Shown here: in pieces, positions 44,913 to 55,400 of the stretch
Layout of the letters: each line of letters opens with the position of its first letter
How positions within the stretch are numbered: the stretch's first letter is position 1
NCBI RefSeq assembly: GCF_013004105.1
Contig: NZ_CP053085.1
Span: 2,480,001-2,544,000 of the forward strand
Direction of reading: 5' to 3'
Length of the DNA stretch: 64,000 nucleotides
From: Gemmatimonas groenlandica
GTDB lineage: Bacteria > Gemmatimonadota > Gemmatimonadetes > Gemmatimonadales > Gemmatimonadaceae
Translations under genes and position numbers: made by a program
Notes under the pieces: generated by a model
Databases searched by the model: none
Told to the model about the DNA's origin: nothing
The model's input: only the letters and a program-made list of their open reading frames with translations

Positions 44913-46943
44913 GTGCCGTTCACGCAGACCGCCCCGCTGCCCGACGCGCCCGTGCGTCCTGCGCGCTCACTGGACCGACGTCTTCCGCTGATGATCTCGG
45001 TGCTCCTCGCGCTGACACTTGGCGCGTTCGGGCTGCTTGCCTTCACGACCGTATTACGCACGGCGACCACGGCAGCGGCCGCTCAGCTCCGCACCGTGAT
45101 CGCCCAGACCGCTGAATCCTCCAATCGATCGGGAGCAGCGCGACTCGATTTCATCAAATCCATCGCGTCAGACTCGATCGTGGCGCGAATTGCCAGCGCT
45201 GGTAACGACGCGCGCTCCGTAGCCGGCGACAGCGCTCGCATGGCGGCGATGCTCCAGCGTCGGCGTCTCTCCAACGACAGTGTCACGCAGGTCACCCAGC
45301 TCGTGCTTCGCCGCGACGGCGGGACACAGGTGCTCCGTGGTTCGACGCCAAGCGCGACCGATCGGGCGTGGCTCGACGTTACAGCCCGTCTCGCCGCAGA
45401 ACGAAACGAAGCGCAGGTGAGTCCGCTCTTCCGCGATGGAGCGGAGCACCACTACTGGCTGCTGACGCCGGTTCAGGCTGGCGGCGAACGCATCGGATTT
45501 TACGCCGAATCGCGGCGGGTGATCGCCTCGCCTGCCGTCGAGCAACAAGTGCGGGCACTGACCGGCTACGCATTCTCCGTGTTCTTCACGAACGCGCCGG
45601 GCGTGGATTCGCGCGAGCAGTCTCCCCTCGCCTCGGCGACCGACACCACGCCCGTCTGGATTGATCTATCAGGGCGTAACGTGCCAGCGGGATTCGCCGT
45701 GCCGACCGCGGGAGCGGAGTTCCGCGTGACGACTGCGGATGGTCAACGCCTGATGGGGCACCAATCGCCAGTCCGAGGCACGCCGTGGCGCATGGTCTTC
45801 GTCGTGTCGGAAGCGTCGGTACAGAAGCCCGCGATGGCATTTCTGCGACAGATGATCGTCGTCGCTGTACTGCTGCTGCTCATCGGGACCATCGGTGCGT
45901 GGTTGGTGAGCCGGCGCGTGACGCGTCCGCTCATGTCTCTCGCCGACGGCGCACTCACGATCGCCCGCGGCGATTTCACGCCACGCGCTCACGCGAATGG
46001 CAATGAAGACAATGAGTTCGGCGTGCTCGCTGCCGCGTTCAATCGTATGGCGGTGCAGACGGGTCACTCCTATGAATTGCTCGCGACGCGAATGCGTGAA
46101 TCCGAGGCGCTCGCCGCCGAGCTACGCACGCGGAATCACTTACTACAAGTCGCCGAGCAGTTGGCCACGGACGCTCGCGTGGCCAGCGATGCGTCGCGCG
46201 CCGAGGCGCAGCGCGCGAACGCCGCCAAGTCGGACTTTCTCGCGATGATGAGTCATGAGTTGCGCACACCGCTGAGCGCCATTGCCGGATACGCCGAAAT
46301 TCTGCAGCTCGGTGTGCGCGGCGACCTCAACCCCGCCCAGCGCGCGGATCTCGCCCGCATTCAGGCGAATCAGACGCACCTGCTGCATATCATCAACGAC
46401 ATGCTTGATCTCACGCAGGTCGAGTCGGGGCAACTGGTGATGACCCTCGAGCCGCTTCCACTCCCCGACGTGATCGCGAGTCTCGAACCCATCGTTCGTA
46501 CGCTCGTGGACGAGCGGCAGATCGAGTTTCGAATTCATCCAGCCGTGCTGGAGGCCTGCGCGATCGCCGACCACGAACGCTTGCTGCAGGTACTGGTCAA
46601 CCTTGTCGCGAATGCGGTGCGGTATACCGATACCGGCGGCTCCGTACAGATCGGCGCCCGGCTTTCCTCCGCGCATGTCTCGATTGACGTCATCGACTCG
46701 GGCATCGGCATACCGCAGGACAAACAGGAGCTGGTGTTCGAACCGTTCGTTCAAGTAGACGGTGGCATGGCGCGTCGCACCCAAGGCACGGGACTCGGAC
46801 TGGCGATCAGTCGCCGCTTCTGCGAAGCCATGGGCGGCACGCTGACGTTGGCCAGCGAACCCGGCATCGGCTCGACCTTCACCGTCACCCTGGCGCGCGG
46901 CGTGGTCGCGATTCCGATGAGCCGCGCTGGTACGTCCGCCTGA
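44913..46943 (+). CDS. Membrane sensor histidine kinase with HAMP domain
   Basis: I chose the GTG at 44913, 7 nt after the receiver gene, giving 676 residues; the open frame extends upstream inside the receiver gene. TM1 lies at about 24-48 and a ~260-residue periplasmic sensor domain follows. TM2 is at about 313-333, HAMP at about 333-386 and a coiled coil precedes HisKA. Phospho-acceptor His448 is in MMSHELRTPLSAIAGY. The ATPase motifs are NLVANAVRYTD, DSGIGIP and GTGLGLAISRRF. The sensor domain has no recognisable ligand motif. Confidence 0.9.
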   Translation: MPFTQTAPLPDAPVRPARSLDRRLPLMISVLLALTLGAFGLLAFTTVLRTATTAAAAQLRTVIAQTAESSNRSGAARLDFIKSIASDSIVARIASAGNDARSVAGDSARMAAMLQRRRLSNDSVTQVTQLVLRRDGGTQVLRGSTPSATDRAWLDVTARLAAERNEAQVSPLFRDGAEHHYWLLTPVQAGGERIGFYAESRRVIASPAVEQQVRALTGYAFSVFFTNAPGVDSREQSPLASATDTTPVWIDLSGRNVPAGFAVPTAGAEFRVTTADGQRLMGHQSPVRGTPWRMVFVVSEASVQKPAMAFLRQMIVVAVLLLLIGTIGAWLVSRRVTRPLMSLADGALTIARGDFTPRAHANGNEDNEFGVLAAAFNRMAVQTGHSYELLATRMRESEALAAELRTRNHLLQVAEQLATDARVASDASRAEAQRANAAKSDFLAMMSHELRTPLSAIAGYAEILQLGVRGDLNPAQRADLARIQANQTHLLHIINDMLDLTQVESGQLVMTLEPLPLPDVIASLEPIVRTLVDERQIEFRIHPAVLEACAIADHERLLQVLVNLVANAVRYTDTGGSVQIGARLSSAHVSIDVIDSGIGIPQDKQELVFEPFVQVDGGMARRTQGTGLGLAISRRFCEAMGGTLTLASEPGIGSTFTVTLARGVVAIPMSRAGTSA

Positions 46944-46945
46944 CG

Positions 46946-47368
46946 CTATTCAGCGACCGGCGGAGCGAGCTCGACAGGAAATTCACTGAGCAGGGCCTCT
47001 AGTCGCGGCAGATCCACCGGCTTCACGACATGTCGGTCGAAGCCAGCAGCCGCGGCACGGGCACGATCAGCGTCGCGGCCCCATCCGGTGACGGCGATCA
47101 GCACCGCCTGTCGCGGCGCCGCGCCGGCGCGTACGCGTCGTGCGAGCTCGTACCCAGACATTCCTGGCATGCCGACATCGATCAGCGCGATGTGTGGCTG
47201 CCAATTCGCTATCACCTCGAGCGCATCTTCGCCGCTCGAGGCCGTCATCACCTCGTGTCCGAGCAAACGCAACACCAGCGACATGCTCTCAAGCATGTCC
47301 AAGCTGTCATCGACGACGAGAACTCGATGCGCCGTGGCGAGGCGTGCGGTCGGCGGAGGGCCGCTCAT
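46946..47368 (-). CDS. Single-domain response regulator
   Basis: This 140-residue receiver has VLVVDDSLDML, phospho-acceptor Asp64 (ALIDVGMPGMSG), Thr in AVTGWG and Lys in HVVKPVDL. It is convergent with the HAMP kinase (gap 2 nt) and close in sequence to the C-terminal receiver of the hybrid kinase at 52421 and to the receiver at 49111. No output domain. Confidence 0.92.
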   Translation of the reverse strand: MSGPPPTARLATAHRVLVVDDSLDMLESMSLVLRLLGHEVMTASSGEDALEVIANWQPHIALIDVGMPGMSGYELARRVRAGAAPRQAVLIAVTGWGRDADRARAAAAGFDRHVVKPVDLPRLEALLSEFPVELAPPVAE

Positions 47369-47571
47369 GGGGTGACACTCGTGCGGCGAAAGAAGATCAT
47401 GGCTCCGGCGGGCGTATCCACACCGTACGCGCTACCCACAAAGGAATAGCCAAGAATGAGCCTCTCGGCAACTTCTCCCGCGGCGTGCGCGTAGTAGTTA
47501 TTCGTCACGATCGACCGTCACGAGCGACTGCCGTGTCCCAACTTCGTTCGTGCCCTTCGTCAGGATACGTC

Positions 47572-48195
47572 ATGCCGCGTCCGGAACGAGCCAGCTCGCC
47601 AACGCCTGCGTCAACGCCTCCGCCAACGGGCGACCACGCGTCGGACCGCGTCGGCGCGCGGACCGTTGCCCAGATGACCATCGCGGACGAAGGACTCGGC
47701 CACGAACTCCGCAATCTCGTGATGCCGATCCTGCTGCGTCTCGACGTGTTGCGGGCCACGGAGCCGCTCTCGCCCAAGGCACAAGTGGACATCGGCGTTA
47801 TTCGCGACATGGTGCTGCGACTCGAGCGTCTGGCGGCGGGATTGGACGGGCCCGAGAGTCAGATGGCGCCGTTGGACAATATGACCGCGTCGGTGCCGGG
47901 GGTTCGCGTGCGCCTGCTGATGGACGATCCTCGTCAGGTGGCGGTAGCGCGCATGCTCCTGTCGCAGTGGGGGTGGAGCGAAACTGAACCGTCAGAAGCA
48001 GCAGGCGCGGACCTATTGCTGTGCGATGCGGAACACTTCGACGGGCAGTCCGAGCAGGCCACCTGGCTTCGGTCGTTGGAGACGGCAGGCTGCCGCGTGG
48101 TCGTGCTCGGCAGCAGCGATGGTCAGCCCGCGCGCGCCAATGTCAGTTGGCTGGAGTCGCGCGACCTGCCGAAGCTTGGCGCGCTGCTGCGATGA
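47572..48195 (+). CDS. Truncated kinase-like protein: H-box helix plus degenerate receiver-like domain
   Basis: The 207-residue protein starts at ATG 47572. After a Pro-rich leader it has an H-box-like helix GLGHELRNLVMPILLRLDVL with His44, followed by a second helix (AQVDIGVIRDMVLRLERLAAGL). That is the shape of a histidine-kinase dimerisation domain. No ATPase motifs follow. Instead the C-terminal half (VRVRLLMDDPRQVAVARMLL... ADLLLCDAEHFDG... CRVVVLGSSDG) looks like a receiver fold in which the phospho-acceptor region is altered. It may be a phosphotransfer-type protein. Its stop overlaps the start of the next receiver gene. Confidence 0.65.
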   Translation: MPRPERASSPTPASTPPPTGDHASDRVGARTVAQMTIADEGLGHELRNLVMPILLRLDVLRATEPLSPKAQVDIGVIRDMVLRLERLAAGLDGPESQMAPLDNMTASVPGVRVRLLMDDPRQVAVARMLLSQWGWSETEPSEAAGADLLLCDAEHFDGQSEQATWLRSLETAGCRVVVLGSSDGQPARANVSWLESRDLPKLGALLR

Positions 48196-48635
48196 TGCCT
48201 CGCCCGCAATCAGGAGCGCCTGGCCACCTCGATGCCCATCCACCCTTCGATCTCATGTGCATCGACGACAATGTTGCATTGGTCGATGCATTGGAGCGGC
48301 GGTTGATGCTGGAGCCTGGATTCACGCAACTTCATCGACTGATCGACTTCGACGACGCAATTGGCTCGGTGGCGAGAGCGCATCCCAGTATCGTGGTACT
48401 CGACATCGACCTGCCGAATGGGATGGACGCCCTCAGCATATTGGGCGACATCGTCGCGCAGGTCCCGGAATCGCGCGTGATCATCCTCACGGGTCACCCG
48501 ACCGCGGCACTCGTCGCTCAATCGATGTCCATCGGCGCCTGGGGTTTTGTGAGCAAGGGTGTGCGCGCCGATCGTCTGATCGAGTCCATCCACCGCGTGC
48601 TACGCGGCGAAGCCGTCATCGAGTTGCACGACTAG
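48192..48635 (+). CDS. Single-domain response regulator coupled to the H-box protein
   Basis: This 147-residue receiver begins at the ATGATG that overlaps the preceding stop. It has acidic residues in MCIDDN, phospho-acceptor Asp71 (VVLDIDLPNGMDAL), Thr in ILTGHP and Lys in FVSKGVRA, all present. Translational coupling to the H-box protein suggests a pair in which that protein transfers phosphate to or from this receiver. No output domain. Confidence 0.88.
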   Translation: MMPRPQSGAPGHLDAHPPFDLMCIDDNVALVDALERRLMLEPGFTQLHRLIDFDDAIGSVARAHPSIVVLDIDLPNGMDALSILGDIVAQVPESRVIILTGHPTAALVAQSMSIGAWGFVSKGVRADRLIESIHRVLRGEAVIELHD

Positions 48636-49110
48636 CGGGCCAGCTTGCCCCTCCGAACCACGTCGCGCGAGCGCTCAGACGAGACGCAAGTGCCTCGCTT
48701 TCGCCGTCGGTGCAGCCGACGCGGACCCGGCACGCACGGCGAGCCCGGCGACGGGCATCGAACGTTCCCGGCACGGAGCGATCTGGAGTACACGATCGTA
48801 AGCAACGACACCGACCGTCACCGCTTCGAGGAACCCCACCATATCCAGTGCCCATTGACACACATCGGCACTCCCGTTCGAACCATGGCAGGACGCGGGG
48901 CAACGTGCCGATTGACGGCGGGCAACACAGTATGAACTGATCATTCGAGTGGCCTCGTTCATGGGGCGAAGACGATGTTGGGTGATCGCACAGTGTGCGA
49001 CCGATCGACTTCGCGCACCATCGTCCTCGAGAGCACAATTGCCTTGCTCTCCAGGAGGGTCGCAGCGTTTCTCGTAGGGATCAGACGCGCGTGCGACGCG
49101 CATCACGCAA
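48636..49110. other. Intergenic stretch without recognised genes
   Basis: About 475 nt between two receiver genes on opposite strands. Long open frames exist on both strands, as expected at this G+C, but none shows family-like sequence, a sensible start or a ribosome-binding site. I see no repeat or RNA element. Confidence 0.5.
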
Positions 49111-49515
49111 TCACGAGCGACTTTGCTCCGGTCGACGTTCGATCGCGTGCAGGAGTACTTCGTGAGGCACCGGCTTCACCAAGTGCGCATCGAAACCGGC
49201 GTCACGCGACCGCTCTCGATCGCTCGTCTGTCCCCAGCCCGTCAGAGCAACCATCAAGACACGGTCGCCGTCCGGCAGCGCGCGAATGGCACTGCAGGCC
49301 TCGTGACCGCTGAGCCTCGGCATTCCGACGTCGAGGATCATGACATCGGGCCGGTCGTTCGTGAACGCGGCGATGGCTGCGTCACCATCGTTGACCGTAA
49401 CCACTGCGTGCCCGCGCAACTCGAGCAAGAGCGCGAGTGTTTCTGCAGCGTCTCGATTGTCGTCGGCCACGACAATGCGTAAACGGGTGGCAATCGATGA
49501 TGTCTGATACGGCAC
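49111..49515 (-). CDS. Single-domain response regulator
   Basis: This 134-residue receiver has IVVADDNRDAAE, phospho-acceptor Asp62 (MILDVGMPRLSGHEA), Thr in ALTGWGQ and Lys in AHLVKPVP. It closely resembles the receiver domains fused to the hybrid kinases at 52421 and 57599, suggesting descent from or shuffling with them. Orphan: no kinase is immediately adjacent. Confidence 0.92.
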   Translation of the reverse strand: MPYQTSSIATRLRIVVADDNRDAAETLALLLELRGHAVVTVNDGDAAIAAFTNDRPDVMILDVGMPRLSGHEACSAIRALPDGDRVLMVALTGWGQTSDRERSRDAGFDAHLVKPVPHEVLLHAIERRPEQSRS

Positions 49516-49749
49516 TGGCTGCGCTCCCCGGCGAGGTTCGACTGCCTAGCAGTGCCTGAAGGTGAAAAGGTCATGTATCGTGCCCTGCCGGTGCAGGTCG
49601 AATCGGCGAAGGTGTCTCAGATCGCAGTTGCTTCGTGAGAGCCGCGGCGTAAAGTCTGTCGCACCCACTTGCCGGCATGGTCGTCGCGATGAATTGTATG
49701 CAGGCGCGACTTCCTCCTGACGCACCCCAATCGCTTGTCACTGCTCCGC

Positions 49750-50436
49750 ATGCCGGCTCCCCGAACGCGCGAACTCGCCACCGTATCTGCCGCGCCGTCG
49801 GCGGAACTCGCACGGCTACACCGTCACGCTATGCTGGCCATTACGCACGACGCCGTCGGCATCGCTGCGGCACTCGAACTTCGCGCTGAGTCGCTGGCCA
49901 CTGGAGCCGGCCCGTCGGACACGGCTGCACTCGGTTCACTCGCCGTGCAGCTGCGAGACGTGACACGCATGACGCGCTTGCTCAAGGGTCCTGATGCCGA
50001 CGATGCCCTGATGCCAGGCCGCGTGCTGCCAGCCGCCGACTGGTGGCGGCTCACGGCCCGCTTGGCCTCGGCGATCGTACCGCGCGGAACGCGCGTCGCC
50101 ACCGATATCGCGAGCACGGAATTTTCACCGCGAGCAGCGCATGTTCTCTGTGTCTTATGGCTGCTCGCCTGCGAGGAGCTGCGGGACGCGGGGGTCACGC
50201 GACCGACTGTTCTCTTGTCCATCCGGCATCGAGCCGAGGACGACTTCCGCGAAGTCGAAGCGATCATTCCAGCGGAGCAGTGGCTCCCCGTCAGCGGCAG
50301 GGCGAGCCGCTGGCAGCGATACGCGTCAGGCGTCGCAGCAAAACATCACGCCACGCTCGCCTGGTGGACATCCGAGGAGTCGGGCGCTCGCTGGCGGTGC
50401 GCCATTGGAGCGGACAAACCGGCGGATCGCGCTTAG
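49750..50436 (+). CDS. Uncharacterised protein, possibly a degenerate histidine kinase
   Basis: The ATG at 49750 gives 228 residues; a TTG lies 5 codons earlier. It is helical, with no TM or signal. The N-terminal part (LARLHRHAMLAITHDAVGIAAALELRAE) has the look of a dimerisation helix. The middle (AHVLCVLWLLACEELRDAG) could be a remnant of an ATPase N-box helix, but no Asn or glycine-rich motifs are present. It overlaps the convergent sigma-54 activator by 4 nt. The assignment is weak; only the coding status is reasonably clear. Confidence 0.55.
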   Translation: MPAPRTRELATVSAAPSAELARLHRHAMLAITHDAVGIAAALELRAESLATGAGPSDTAALGSLAVQLRDVTRMTRLLKGPDADDALMPGRVLPAADWWRLTARLASAIVPRGTRVATDIASTEFSPRAAHVLCVLWLLACEELRDAGVTRPTVLLSIRHRAEDDFREVEAIIPAEQWLPVSGRASRWQRYASGVAAKHHATLAWWTSEESGARWRCAIGADKPADRA

Positions 50437-51392
50437 ACTGCCGCGGCCATCTTTCGCCGCTCCGGATACATCACGCGACCAACGGTGGCGCGCCCAGCCG
50501 AGGACGATGTGCGACCGACGTTGTCCGGCTCAGAATGACCACGAGCGCCGGCCCGTACGCCGTCCGGCAAATCGTACGGCGTGATGAACGCCCCATCGGC
50601 CATCACGAGCGCATGTTCCATCGCGTTACGGAGTTCCCGTACGTTGCCAGGCCACCGGTGCGCCAGTACCATGGCGAGCGCCTCCGGCGAGAGCGTGCGT
50701 GGTGCAAGACGGTGACGCGCACTGAAGCGGCCAAGAAAGAGGTCCGCCAGCATCGCGATGTCCTCGACCCGTTCGCGCAGCGCGGGAAGTTCCAAGGGAA
50801 CGACCTTCAGCCGATACATGAGGTCTTCACGGAAGCGCTGCTGCGCCACCATTTGCTCGAGGGGGCGATTGGTGGCCGCGATCACACGAACGTTGACGTG
50901 AATTCGCCGCGTACCGCCGACGGGTGAGATCTCGCCGCTCTCGAGAGCGCGGAGCACTTTGGCCTGCGCCGCCTGACTCAAGTCGCCGATTTCGTCGAGG
51001 AAGAGCGTGCCGCCGTGCGCCGCTTCGAAGTAACCGGTGTGATCTTTGACCGCGCCCGTGAACGCGCCACGCACGTGGCCGAACAGTTCACTCTCCACGA
51101 GCTGCTCCGGCAACGCCGAACAGTTGATGGCGATGAAGGGCTTCTTCGCGCGCGCGCTTTCCTCGTGCAACGCGCGCGCGACAAGCTCCTTTCCCGTCCC
51201 ACTTTCGCCCGTCACCAGCACCGTGATGTCGTTGCTTCCGGCGCGGCGTACCGTGCTGAAGCATCGACGCATGACGGGGCTGGTGGCGTACATGCCGTGA
51301 AATGCTTCCGGCTGCTGACGACCGGGCGCGTCAACGAACTCACGCGCGGGAAGAACCACGTCGACGTGCTGGGAGGCGACCGCGACAGTCAT
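50433..51392 (-). CDS. Sigma-54 activator AAA+ protein lacking receiver and HTH
   Basis: This is a 319-residue form starting at ATG 51392; an in-frame ATG at 51413 and a longer frame to 51521 are alternatives. It is essentially a bare AAA+ domain: Walker A GESGTGKE (about 62-69), the sigma-54-contacting GAFTGA (109-114), Walker B FLDEIGD (~131-137), the second glycine/arginine region FREDLMYRLKVVPLELP and RWPGNVREL. Only about 35 residues precede the AAA+ core, and the C-terminal ~50 residues contain no Fis-type helix-turn-helix. It would therefore act without sequence-specific DNA binding, as FlgR-type and a few other activators do, or is a truncated gene. It is a candidate activator for the sigma-54 promoter at 7611. 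Confidence 0.85.
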   Translation of the reverse strand: MTVAVASQHVDVVLPAREFVDAPGRQQPEAFHGMYATSPVMRRCFSTVRRAGSNDITVLVTGESGTGKELVARALHEESARAKKPFIAINCSALPEQLVESELFGHVRGAFTGAVKDHTGYFEAAHGGTLFLDEIGDLSQAAQAKVLRALESGEISPVGGTRRIHVNVRVIAATNRPLEQMVAQQRFREDLMYRLKVVPLELPALRERVEDIAMLADLFLGRFSARHRLAPRTLSPEALAMVLAHRWPGNVRELRNAMEHALVMADGAFITPYDLPDGVRAGARGHSEPDNVGRTSSSAGRATVGRVMYPERRKMAAAV

Positions 51393-51554
51393 GGCAGGAA
51401 CCCGATGGAACATGGGGAAACGTTGGGCCTCTTGTACGACCGCACGATACGATGCGCTCGCCCAAAATGATCGTCCCCGGCGGTTCAGACTTTGCCTACC
51501 CCTTTTAGGGGATACCTGCATCCCCCTGGTCGTAGCTCGGTCGCCTTGTCGGCT

Positions 51555-52226
51555 TCACAACGTGCGAACGAGACCGCGCCTGATCGCAATGGTGATGGCC
51601 TGCGTGCGATCGCGCGCCTCCAGCTTCTTCAGTATCGCCTTCACATGTGCTTTGACCGTACCCTCGCTGATATAAAGCGTGTTGGCGATCTCCAGATTCG
51701 ACTTACCTTGCGCGACACAGAGCAGCACTTCCTGTTGGCGTCCGGTCAGCGCATCCGAGGCGACATGATCCGCCAGCTTCGCCGCGATCTCAGGTGAAAT
51801 CGCCTTTCTGCCAGCGTGGACGGCGTGAATGGTGTCGATGAGCTGCGCGGTACCAACGTCCTTGAGCAAGTAGCTCGCGGCTCCCGCACGCAGGCCACGA
51901 AACACTTCGTCGTCGGTGTCATACGTCGTCAGCAGGACGACGCGCGCATTGGGATTCATCTCACGCATGGCCTCCGTGATCTCGGCTCCATCCATTGGCT
52001 CCATACGCAAATCGACGATCGCGAGGTCGGGCTGAAGCGTACGGAAGAGCTCGAGCGCCTCCTCCCCATTCGAGGCCTGTCCGACGACCTCAAGCCCAGG
52101 CTTCTGACTGAGCAGCGCAGCAAGACCCTCGCGCATGATGCAGTGGTCGTCGACAAGCAACAGGCGGATGGGCTTGCTTACCGCCGGGCTGCCGCCCTCC
52201 ACGCTCGTCATTCCCCCACTCTCCAT
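51555..52226 (-). CDS. NarL/FixJ-type response regulator
   Basis: From the ATG at 52226 (223 residues; 52211 and 52262 are alternatives), a receiver domain with LLLVDDHCIMREGL and phospho-acceptor Asp72 (AIVDLRMEPMDG) is followed by a LuxR-type HTH. The HTH reads LTGRQQEVLLCVAQGKSNLEIA, then ISEGTVKAHVKAILKKL. It probably activates or represses transcription when phosphorylated by one of the neighbouring kinases; the hybrid kinase upstream on the same strand (195 nt) is the nearest. It precedes the sigma-54 activator on the same strand. Confidence 0.93.
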   Translation of the reverse strand: MESGGMTSVEGGSPAVSKPIRLLLVDDHCIMREGLAALLSQKPGLEVVGQASNGEEALELFRTLQPDLAIVDLRMEPMDGAEITEAMREMNPNARVVLLTTYDTDDEVFRGLRAGAASYLLKDVGTAQLIDTIHAVHAGRKAISPEIAAKLADHVASDALTGRQQEVLLCVAQGKSNLEIANTLYISEGTVKAHVKAILKKLEARDRTQAITIAIRRGLVRTL

Positions 52227-52420
52227 CACGGTACGTCCTCGGTGAACGGTCTGCGTCGGCACGAGCAGCGAAGGGACGATTCGCTTTGCGCGGCATGAAC
52301 CGCCGGCGGACGAATCGAGGCGTTGGCGAATGTCGAATTATACGGGCTTGCGCGGCGAGACGTGAGCTTGCCGTTGCGGGCCGTCGGCAACCGTCTCGAG
52401 CGCGTTCGCCGAGCGCACGA

Positions 52421-55400
52421 TCATCCAGCCGACGAGATCAACCCTGACAACAGTGCATTGAGCGCGTCGCCCTCGACGGGCTTGACCAGATGATGATCGA
52501 ATCCGGCGGTCGCGCTCCGCTGCAGGTTGTTATCCTGACTCCACCCGCTGAGTGCGACCAGCACAATGTGTTTACCCCACGGCTCAGCGCGGATGTGGCG
52601 GGCCGTATCGTATCCGTTCACCTTCGGCATCGCGATGTCGCACAGCACGACGCTGGGTCGGAACTCTTCAGCTGCCCGAATGCCCTCCTCCCCGTCGTAC
52701 GCGGTACGAACCTCGTGACCCATCAGCCTGAGGACTTGTCCGAGTGAGTCGGCCGAGTCGACGTTATCGTCCACGACCAGGATTCGGCGAGGGTCGACCA
52801 TGTGCGCTACCTCGCGCCGCGGTACCGTTTCAGCCGACGCCGCTTTGGCCAAGGGCAGGCGCACCACGAACTCGCTGCCGTGGCCTTCCCCCGCGCTTCG
52901 GGCTTCGATACTGCCGCCATGCATTTCAACCAACCCCTTCACCAACGCCAACCCGATACCGAGCCCACCGGTCGTCTTTTCGAGCGTACGATCGACTTGC
53001 GTGAACATGCCAAACACGGCGTCGAGCATATCCTCCGGAATACCGATCCCGTCGTCCGCCACGGATACGATGCCCATCTGATTGTCGCGCGCAACGGACA
53101 ATCGGATGTGCCCACCGCGATTGGTGTATTTAGCGGAGTTCGTGAGCAGGTTGGACACAATCTGCGCGAGGCGCACGGGATCGCCGTCCACGAACACTGG
53201 CTCATCTGGCAGATCCACGACCAGATAGTGTGCTCCCTGGTCTATGAGAGGCCGACTCGTCTCCAGAGCGGCAGCGATCACGGTCCGCAGCTCGAGCCGC
53301 TCACGACGGAGTTCCAGCATCCCCGTCGTCACTCGGCTCACATCCAGCAGGTCATCCACCAGGCGGGTCATTTGCGTCAACTGGCGCTCCATCATCGAAC
53401 GCGCCTGCTCGACGAGACCCTCAGCGCCCGCCAATCGGATCACCTGCAGGCCATTGTATAGCGGCGCCAGTGGATTCCGGAGTTCGTGAGCCAAGGTGGC
53501 CAGAAACTCGTCCTTCCGCTTGTCCCGATCTTTCAGCTGATGCACCAGCGCTTCACGCTCGGCCTCCGCCAACTTGCGGCGACTGATGTCGTTGAAGAGG
53601 ATAGCAACCTTGTTGCTCCCGGGCCCGCCAAGCCTGAACGCGGACACGTCGAACCATCGGCCGTCCATGGGTGCTGCATTGTGAACGAACTCGGCTGGAA
53701 TGCCGGTTGTCGCCACCCTTCCGTACGTCTCGTACCAAAACTCCTCGAGCGTCGGTAGTGCTTCCCGCACCGACTTGCCCACCAATCCGCTCATGCCGGT
53801 GTGCTTCTCGAACGCCGCGTTCATCACCTCGATGCGGTAATCGATCGCTCGGCCGTCCTGATCAAACACCATCTCAACGACGCAGAATCCTTCGTCCATC
53901 GTGCTGAACAGGGTGCGGAATCGCTGCTCACTCTCGCGTAACGCCACTTCGACCCGTGCTCGTTCGACGGCAGCCCACGTCCTTTCGGCGGTGTCCTCGA
54001 TGATGGCGACCTCCTGCGCGGTCCACTCGCGCGCCTCCACCATTTGAACTGCCATCCCGGCCACGAACCGGCCGCCTTTGACCAGCGGCACGTCCACATG
54101 GCCTCGCACCTGTATCGCCGCGAACGCGGCCCGCTCATCGGCCGACCGCCCCGGCGCGATGGTCGCGTCCGTCTCGACGACGGTGTGGCCTGTCAGCAAG
54201 GTGTCGTGCAGCGTCGGGCCGAATGACGATACCGGATAGGTACCAGCAAGTGTCGCCACATCGGCCGTATAGTCCCGCTCAATCACGTAGTGCTCGCCGC
54301 GGATCTCGAAATACGCCACGCGGTTCGCACCCAGCCGCTCTCCCAGCACTCTGGCGGCCTCTGACTGTACGGCCGCGGGGTCGGCCAATGGCCGCAGCGC
54401 GTCGGCCAGATTCACGAGGAACGTTTGCCGGTCCTCGCTCTCCCTGAGCCGTTGCTCCGCCTGCAAGCGATCGGTAATGTCGCGCGTGGTGCCCGCCACC
54501 GCTTCCACTTCGCCATCCGCATCGAGGACGGGGACGAAGATGTACTCGTATTGCCGACGTCCGTGCGTTCCGTTGAACGGGACCTCGCCGCGAATTGGCT
54601 GTCGCGTGGCGCGCACCTGATCGATCTCGCGGTGGTGCATGTCCGCGTGCCATGACTCGTACCCGATCTCGAGAAAGGTCTTGCCGATCGCCCCCTCTCG
54701 CCCTCTCCCCCACATCTGAATCAGGGCGTCGTTGGCATAGACCACCTTGTGATCGAGACTGAACACGTAGACGAAGTCGGGCGTGTTCGTGAGCACGGTC
54801 TCGTACAATCGGCGCTGCTGTTCCGACTCGGCGGCAAGTCGCTCCACCTCGTGCTCGGTTTGCAGCATGCGGGTGACGTCGAGGTTGATCCCGGCCCAAC
54901 CCAGCACGTCGCCGTCTGCACTCCTCAAGGGGACGCCTCTGGCCAACACCGAATACCAACGGCCGTCCGCGCCGCGGAACCGGTGCACGCGGTCCCACGT
55001 GCCCTGCGTTTGCACACACGTCTGCCACGCGGCAATGGTCTCCGCGGCGTCGTCGGGGTGCAACACGTCTCCCCAGCCGAAGTCGGAGCACTGCTGCTGG
55101 GTCAGTCCGACCATGCGAAGGAACGACTCGCTCGCATACGTGTTCCGGCCGGTGGCGTCGCACACCCACACACCGAAGTCGATGGACTCGCCGATGGCGC
55201 GGTAGCGCGCCTCGCTCTCCGCGAGTTGCTGCTCGACGCGCTTCTGGTCGTGGATGTCGGTCGACGTACCGAACCACTTGACGATCTGACCCGATGCATC
55301 GCGCACCGGCACGCTTCGTGTGAGAAACCAGCGGTACTCACCGTCCGCCGCCCGCTGCAGCCGGAATTCCGCCTGCAGCGCCGTTCCGGTGCTCTTCGCC

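Noticed and set aside
48675-49106. A 143-codon minus-strand frame between two receiver genes
   Set aside because: No homology-like motifs, no Shine-Dalgarno, and a competing open frame on the other strand. Consistent with chance at high G+C.
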